Notes under the pieces: model-generated
Seen by the model: the letters and a program-made list of their open reading frames with translations, nothing else
What the model was told of the DNA's origin: nothing
The model's database searches: none
Position numbers and translations under genes: made by a program
Source: Alphaproteobacteria bacterium
Lineage (GTDB): Bacteria > Pseudomonadota > Alphaproteobacteria > Puniceispirillales > Puniceispirillaceae
DNA: 10,647 bases
Direction of reading: 5' to 3'
Assembly (NCBI GenBank): GCA_011525265.1
Contig: WTHV01000028.1
Location: forward strand, 1-10,647
In this document: one piece after another, positions 6,516 to 10,647 of the stretch
How the letters are laid out: the number at the start of each line of letters is the position of its first letter
Position numbering within the stretch: position 1 is the stretch's first letter

Positions 6516-7021
6516 TGCTCTTCTTCTGAATAACCAAGTGCTTGTGCAAGCGCACTCAAAGCTGATGACATTGTGGCATCAGCTGTTGCTTTCACAACAT
6601 TCTTTACAACACATACAGGCTCTTCGATAAAATCTGCTGCCACAATATCAGTTTCAATATCTGACAAAAGCATATCTGATTCGCCCACAAATAGCACAGG
6701 CATATCTTCACGAAGGAAGGCGCGCAAAATGCGGATAGCATGAGGCTCTTGCTTCAACTTTTCAATATGAGCGGCACCGCCTGGGATAATCAGGCCATCA
6801 TAATCAATTGCCAATGTTTCTGATAGGACAGCATCTACGGGATAAGCCATGCCAAGCATGCCATTATTCGCACCATTCACAAGACCGGGCTTGTTTGAAA
6901 TCACCTTTAGCCAACCATTTTGTGACATCATAGATTTTTGAAGATCAATGAATTGTGTCTCATCAAAACCTGCAGAAACCATAATTGCCATTTTTTTAGC
7001 TGAAAGCGAATGCTGCGCCAT
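6506..7021 (-). CDS. Stand-alone DJ-1/PfpI-like domain protein lacking the nucleophile Cys
   Basis: A 171-residue single-domain protein with the DJ-1/PfpI (class I glutamine amidotransferase-like) fold: KKMAIMVSAGFDETQF at 9-24, YDGLIIPGGAAHIEKL at 74-89, then a strand and turn VLFVGESDMLL (109-119). In DJ-1, YajL and PfpI this turn is the nucleophile elbow with a Cys followed by His (AICHG). Here the aligned positions read Gly113-Glu114, so no catalytic cysteine is present; the only Cys is at 137. The wording is closest, from memory, to the non-catalytic C-terminal domain of large-subunit catalases (KatE), but no catalase is adjacent. AGGAG lies nine bases before the ATG. It is the first gene of the run leading to DUF1289, bmt and aspS, so its upstream gap should carry the operon promoter. 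Its function is unknown; a stress or binding role is speculation. Confidence 0.8.
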   Translation of the reverse strand: MAQHSLSAKKMAIMVSAGFDETQFIDLQKSMMSQNGWLKVISNKPGLVNGANNGMLGMAYPVDAVLSETLAIDYDGLIIPGGAAHIEKLKQEPHAIRILRAFLREDMPVLFVGESDMLLSDIETDIVAADFIEEPVCVVKNVVKATADATMSSALSALAQALGYSEEEQAA

Positions 7022-7323
7022 AGAATAAATCTCCTATTATTTGTTATCAAAACACGTCAACAAACTATGCCTAACGCTTTTATACACATTAGACAGTGCC
7101 TGAATTCACTTAAAATCACCCTGTCATCTTACCGCTGATAGATTAGCAAAGATTTGTTGAGGATATATTAACTGAGACAGGCCTTTTGTAACGTTAAGAA
7201 TTATTAGCTTGTTGCATCATATGAACAATGATGGGGTGAGCTGTTAATTAAAACTTGGCCGCCTTATAGCCGAACTGTGATATTTTTTCAAGCTAATTCG
7301 GATCGGCTCAGCGAAAGGACTGA
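7022..7323. other. Gene-free gap between permease and DJ-1-like gene
   Basis: This 302-bp gap separates the end of the permease gene from the start of the DJ-1-like gene, both on the minus strand. It should contain the latter's promoter. The best candidate is TTGACG (minus strand, just before the ribosome binding site) with TAATAG 15 bases later, a short and weak spacing. No intrinsic terminator was seen after the permease; only a 5-bp CCGAA/TTCGG pair with a long loop (about 7270-7301) is visible. No ABC ATPase, other ORF of note or RNA gene was seen. Confidence 0.6.
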
Positions 7324-9036
7324 TCAGTTGTGATGCGCCTGCATCGCGGAAAAACGGCCATAGCGCAGACGCAACAACAGACGTATCACGGCAAACGCAC
7401 ATAAGGGCAAAAGCATTTGCATGAAGGCCGCCTGTGCTGAGGGGCCTCTTGCACCGCTTGCCGCCAAAGTCACAGCCTCTGTGGTTATCGTTGATACACG
7501 CCCTGCGCCAGCAAAGATGGTAGGCAAATAAAGGGCAATTGATACTGCCACACCTAGGATAATGGCACTCGCAAAACTATGGCCAAGGATAGGCAATCGT
7601 ACCTGCCAGAAATGCCGCATCATGCCATAGCCCATTGTCTGTGCCATCATATGATAGCGTGCCTCATAGCCCTGATAGGCCGGCGCCAAAATCAGCCAAA
7701 CATAAGGCAAAATATAAAGGCAATGCACAAAAATAACTGTTAGGAGATAGCCATCAAGATAGGACCAACTCAACGCAACCTGAAGGCCAAATAATAACGA
7801 GATTTGTGGCACGAAAAGAGGAATAAATAACAAGCCGCTCATGACATGAATCACCATTTTGCGATGCCATTTCAGCGCATCCAAAACTTCAAGCCAAAAG
7901 GCAGCGATAATGGCAGAGAAAAAGCTTGCCCCCAAGGCAATCACAATCGTATCGCCTGCAATTGTGCCAAATGCCGCCTCTGTTTGCCAAAAGCGCAAAC
8001 CGAAATCACTTGGCCATTTTGCCGAAAACGGCCAGCGATTAGCAAAGGCCCATAAGCCAATGGCGCATAAGCCCAAAATCACAAACACAAATGCCCCACT
8101 TATGCCAAGGAACACCGCTGATATGACAGAAGGCAAGAGCGCAAGCCGCGCCCCATGTGCCAGCGCAAAGCGCATCGCAAATGCACAAAGACGCTCACCA
8201 ATCAGCCATAGGCCTATGGCAAAAATGATTACCATAATTTGTAAAACCGCGCCTGCTGATGCAGGTAATCTGGCACTTAAATCAGCATCATAAAACCCTT
8301 GCAAGACAAGCACCGCAAGAGGTGGTGGCAGGCCGGGCCCTAGAATTAATGTCATATCCACAACAGACAGGCTATAGGCAAGCACGGCCAAAACAGGCAA
8401 GCGCATCTGGCGATAAATTTGTGGCCATATCAGATAAAACCATGTCACCACGGGCGCATAGCCAAAGCTGTTGCCAAGATTCTGCAAAGGCGCTAACGCA
8501 AGGCGCTGGCTTTGGGCAAGTGCAATGAATAATAAAAAAGGAATTTCCTTCATCATCAATCCGACAATCAACAGCCACCCCGTCTGGTCAGGAACAAAGC
8601 CAAAAGCAGGTGGCCGCACCCACCCTGTCAATTCTGGCGATACGAGCCTAACAAGCCATCCAGATGGGGCGAGCAGGAACAATAAAGCAATCGCAATTGT
8701 CGAATGCGGCAGGGCTATCAGCGGGCCCATAATGCGCCTATGCCATTTCAATACGACTCTGCCAAAGCCGGCTTGCGCCCCACACGCCATCAAGGAAAAA
8801 CACGCAATCACCGATAATAACGAGGCTGTCATGCCCACAAATAGGCTAAGCCATAATGCATGAAAGGCACTTTTTTGGGCAAAGAAGTCTGAGAATGCTG
8901 ATAGAGAGACAGCCTGCGCGCCAAGGGCAGGAAAATACCCTGCAGCAGGCACCACTACACCGATAAGCCCAATAATGATGGGCGATAAAAATAATAATAA
9001 GCTAGCACCAAGGCTAAGAGCGTAGAACAGCTTCAT
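7324..9036 (-). CDS. ynjC: YnjC-type ABC importer permease, two fused permease domains
   Basis: Inner-membrane channel subunit of an ABC importer, 570 residues from the chosen start. It contains two complete permease domains in tandem, as in ThiP, FbpB and YnjC. Each has an EAA-type cytoplasmic loop that contacts the ATPase: LQNLGNSFGYAPVV...IWPQIYRQMRLP at about 184-214 and MAQTMGYGMMRHFWQVRLPI at 464-483. About twelve hydrophobic segments can be drawn. The frame extends upstream to 9171, but that would run through a terminator hairpin and overlap the binding-protein gene, so ATG 9036 (MKLFYALSL) is preferred. It has no clear Shine-Dalgarno site. A six-codon ORF (9053-9033, MIKSVL) ends in an ATGA overlap with this start, which could allow coupling. 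The substrate is unknown. The expected ATPase gene does not follow it. Confidence 0.88.
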   Translation of the reverse strand: MKLFYALSLGASLLLFLSPIIIGLIGVVVPAAGYFPALGAQAVSLSAFSDFFAQKSAFHALWLSLFVGMTASLLSVIACFSLMACGAQAGFGRVVLKWHRRIMGPLIALPHSTIAIALLFLLAPSGWLVRLVSPELTGWVRPPAFGFVPDQTGWLLIVGLMMKEIPFLLFIALAQSQRLALAPLQNLGNSFGYAPVVTWFYLIWPQIYRQMRLPVLAVLAYSLSVVDMTLILGPGLPPPLAVLVLQGFYDADLSARLPASAGAVLQIMVIIFAIGLWLIGERLCAFAMRFALAHGARLALLPSVISAVFLGISGAFVFVILGLCAIGLWAFANRWPFSAKWPSDFGLRFWQTEAAFGTIAGDTIVIALGASFFSAIIAAFWLEVLDALKWHRKMVIHVMSGLLFIPLFVPQISLLFGLQVALSWSYLDGYLLTVIFVHCLYILPYVWLILAPAYQGYEARYHMMAQTMGYGMMRHFWQVRLPILGHSFASAIILGVAVSIALYLPTIFAGAGRVSTITTEAVTLAASGARGPSAQAAFMQMLLPLCAFAVIRLLLRLRYGRFSAMQAHHN

Positions 9037-9053
9037 AAGACTGACTTTATCAT

Positions 9054-9090
9054 AAAAAAACAAAGGCATCATAGGGAGATGATGCCTTTG
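9054..9090 (-). terminator. Terminator-like 12-bp hairpin inside the ABC operon
   Basis: CAAAGGCATCAT (9061-9072) and ATGATGCCTTTG (9079-9090) are perfect inverted copies around a six-base loop. On the minus strand seven T (9060-9054) follow at once. This is the full signature of an intrinsic terminator, placed between the binding-protein stop codon and the permease start. In many binding-protein-dependent transporters such a structure ends most transcripts after the abundant binding protein and lets a minority read on into the membrane gene. Confidence 0.88.
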
Positions 9091-9116
9091 ATAAAATAAT
9101 GGGAGAAGACTAGCCG

Positions 9117-10337
9117 CTATTGACCTGATGCATAGCGTTCCGCCCAAGCCGCCTCTAGCTTTGGTACCCATGATGGGTGCGGCTCTGGGAGTGTCTTTGC
9201 CAAATCTGCCGGGCTTAATGTGGCAATCCCTTTTGGCAGGGCCGCAAATGCCGCACTATCAGCTGATGATAATTTGCCAATTGATAAAACAGACGGGTCG
9301 CCCCAAATTACAGGGTCTGCTTTGCGCAATTGCGCCTCAGGCGATAGCATGAAATTCGCAACGATCTGTGCGGCGGCCGCATTCCCACTATTAAAGGGAA
9401 TAGCAAGGAAATGCACATTGGCTAGCGTGCCTTTATCATGCACATAAGAGCGCACCGTATCTGGTAATTCACCACGTGCAATCGCAGATGAGGCATCGGC
9501 AGGATTAAAGGCCATATAAATATCTGCCTCACCATCAGCCACAAGCTGTCTCATAGCAGGGTAATTTTGCGGATAGGCTGAACCACCACGCCATAAATGC
9601 GGCTGTATCGCATCAAGATAGGCCCATAAAGGCGCGGTAACCGCGTCAAAATCTGCATCATCCACAGGCGCATAAAGCGCGCTATCTTGATCTGTTAATT
9701 CAATCAATAACTGTTTTAAAAATGACACACCGATAAAATCTGGCGGCTGGGGATAGGTAAATCGACCAGGGTTGTTAGCGATATAATTCTTTAATGACGC
9801 GGCGTCTTTTGGCGGATTATCGAGATAAGCACTATCATAGAAAAAGGCCAATTGCGCCCGCCCCCATGGCACTTCGCGCCCTTTGGTTGGCACAGCAAAA
9901 TCAAGGATAATAGCAGGCAATTCTTGTGAATCAGTATAACGCCAATTTGGCAAGGCTGTTACCCAATCTGTGGGCTGAAGTAGGTCAGCGCGCATCATTG
10001 AGGCAAAATTTTCACCATTAACCCATAACATATCAACAGAGCCATCTGTATCACGGCCAGCTGTTTTTTCTGCCAAAATACGAGACACTGCGGCGGCTGT
10101 ATCTGTTAATTTGACATGTTCAAGCGTGATATCATAACGATCTTTGATGCTATCGCCTGCCCATCTGATATAGGCGTTAATTTTATCATCACCGCCCCAT
10201 GCGTTAAAATACACTGTTTGCCCTTTGGCACGCTCTAACAAAGCCTCATAATCAGTATCAGCCATAGCGGCTGATTGGCCAGTCGCAAGCATCAGCATGA
10301 ATGCTCCAATGATTAGGCGAATAGGCATCTGTATCAT
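9117..10337 (-). CDS. ynjB: YnjB-type periplasmic solute-binding protein
   Basis: Exported ligand receptor of an ABC importer, 406 residues from the chosen start, near the length of the E. coli relative. The signal peptide is MIQMPIRLIIGAFMLML... with predicted cleavage after AMA (residue 26). The mature part opens with a stretch typical of the YnjB family: GQTVYFNAWGGDDKINAYIR, then HVKLTDTAAAVSRILAEK and GSVDMLWVNGENFA. These fit a Venus-flytrap protein of the iron/thiamine/spermidine-like superfamily. The YnjBCD substrate is not established. The first ATG in frame (10346) touches the AGAGG ribosome binding site, so the ATG at 10337, nine bases from it, is preferred. It is followed by a terminator-like hairpin and the permease, and faces a divergent lipoprotein gene. 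Confidence 0.88.
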   Translation of the reverse strand: MIQMPIRLIIGAFMLMLATGQSAAMADTDYEALLERAKGQTVYFNAWGGDDKINAYIRWAGDSIKDRYDITLEHVKLTDTAAAVSRILAEKTAGRDTDGSVDMLWVNGENFASMMRADLLQPTDWVTALPNWRYTDSQELPAIILDFAVPTKGREVPWGRAQLAFFYDSAYLDNPPKDAASLKNYIANNPGRFTYPQPPDFIGVSFLKQLLIELTDQDSALYAPVDDADFDAVTAPLWAYLDAIQPHLWRGGSAYPQNYPAMRQLVADGEADIYMAFNPADASSAIARGELPDTVRSYVHDKGTLANVHFLAIPFNSGNAAAAQIVANFMLSPEAQLRKADPVIWGDPSVLSIGKLSSADSAAFAALPKGIATLSPADLAKTLPEPHPSWVPKLEAAWAERYASGQ

Positions 10338-10509
10338 TATCATCATCCTCTTGGTTATCTAATTGCGGTCAGTAAGACAGTATTAAGACTTTTCGGCAAG
10401 TCCCAATATCCCAAATGCCTCATACCTCTGATGCAATAGACGCCCCTATAGGAAACAGCCATGGTAATTGCGGATGATGATAACAGACAAAATAAAAGGC
10501 TGATAACAG
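10338..10509. promoter_or_regulatory. Divergent control region, binding protein / lipoprotein
   Basis: This 172-bp stretch separates the ynjB-like gene (minus) from the lipoprotein start (plus) and should hold both promoters. GACTT (10387-10391) and AAGTC (10398-10402) form a short inverted repeat that could be an operator or chance. AATTGCGG occurs twice in direct orientation. TAATAC on the minus strand near 10380 is a possible -10 box for ynjB, without a clear -35. No strong promoter was found by eye. Confidence 0.35.
10347..10351 (-). promoter_or_regulatory. Ribosome binding site that sets the ynjB-like start
   Basis: AGAGG on the minus strand directly abuts ATG 10346 and is one codon nearer than useful to ATG 10343, but lies nine bases before ATG 10337. 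The spacing favours the third ATG and gives a conventional signal peptide. Confidence 0.6.
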
Positions 10510-10647
10510 GTGATTGGCAAGAAAGACGCACGGATGCTATTGGCAAGATTAGGGACTATGATGTCATGTTTTGGCATTATCCTCACAGCTTGTGGTGGCG
10601 GCAGTAGCGGTGGTGGCACAGCCTCTCGTCCCTCCCTTGTGACCACC
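10510..10647 (+). CDS. Predicted lipoprotein, N-terminal part only
   Basis: An open frame runs to the right window edge and begins with a lipoprotein signal peptide. From GTG 10510 it reads as a positively charged start (IGKKDAR), a hydrophobic core and the lipobox LTAC followed by GGGSSGGG. The cysteine would be lipidated and the Gly/Ser stretch would be a flexible tether. The start may be GTG 10510, with AAGG ten bases upstream, or ATG 10534, which has GAAAG upstream; the first gives the better charged n-region. An in-frame stop lies just before, at 10504. What follows the tether is outside the window, so the function cannot be told; in alphaproteobacteria this type of start occurs on varied cell-envelope proteins. 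It is divergent from the ABC importer genes, which is only weak evidence for a shared role. Confidence 0.65.
   Translation, partial: MIGKKDARMLLARLGTMMSCFGIILTACGGGSSGGGTASRPSLVTT

Noticed and set aside
9037..9171. Longer permease start giving 45 more N-terminal residues
   Set aside because: It would overlap the binding-protein gene and translate a perfect terminator hairpin. The added residues do not resemble a permease N-terminus.
10446..10646. Minus-strand 66-residue frame at the right edge
   Set aside because: It lies opposite the lipoprotein signal peptide, and its Pro-rich start is the complement of the Gly-rich tether codons.
1..10647. Mobile elements, CRISPR arrays, tRNA or rRNA genes
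   Set aside because: No transposase, integrase, terminal repeats, spaced direct repeats or recognisable structural RNA were found on either strand by eye.

Overview
The window looks like chromosomal DNA of an alphaproteobacterium of intermediate GC content. This rests on the type of its conserved genes: a groES-groEL operon, a COX15-type heme A synthase (ctaA), an alphaproteobacterial-style aspartyl-tRNA synthetase, and a short bacterial betaine-homocysteine methyltransferase of the kind known from marine alphaproteobacteria. A marine lineage such as SAR116 would fit, but that is a guess from gene style, not a measurement. No phage, transposon, CRISPR, tRNA or rRNA signal was seen.

Layout: bases 1-1843 (minus strand) hold groEL, cut off at the window edge, and groES. 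Bases 1844-2225 are a structured intergenic stretch between the divergent groES and ctaA. It holds a perfect 8-bp hairpin in the probable groES leader and, on the plus strand, a nested fold ending in eight T. ctaA (plus, 2226-3224) converges on aspS, and the two share one bidirectional terminator whose loop contains the ctaA stop codon. A minus-strand run then reads, in transcription order, a DJ-1/PfpI-like protein without the usual nucleophile (7021-6506), a small four-cysteine DUF1289 protein (6476-6246), bmt (6208-5189) and aspS (5024-3249). The gaps of 29 and 37 bp between the first three suggest one operon, and aspS may be cotranscribed across 164 bp.

Upstream of a 302-bp gene-free gap lies a two-gene ABC importer cassette on the minus strand: a YnjB-type periplasmic binding protein (10337-9117) and a fused double-domain YnjC-type permease (9036-7324). 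A strong terminator-like hairpin separates them. The ATPase expected after the permease is not in the window. Divergent from the cassette, a lipoprotein gene begins on the plus strand at about 10510 and runs off the right edge.

Functionally, the window combines protein folding (GroES/GroEL), respiratory heme A synthesis, translation (AspRS), methionine regeneration from glycine betaine (Bmt) and import of an unknown solute. I did not find a clearly new multi-gene system. The parts most worth a second look are the ATPase-less importer with its internal attenuator-like hairpin, the stand-alone cysteine-less DJ-1-like domain, and the two structured elements between groES and ctaA.
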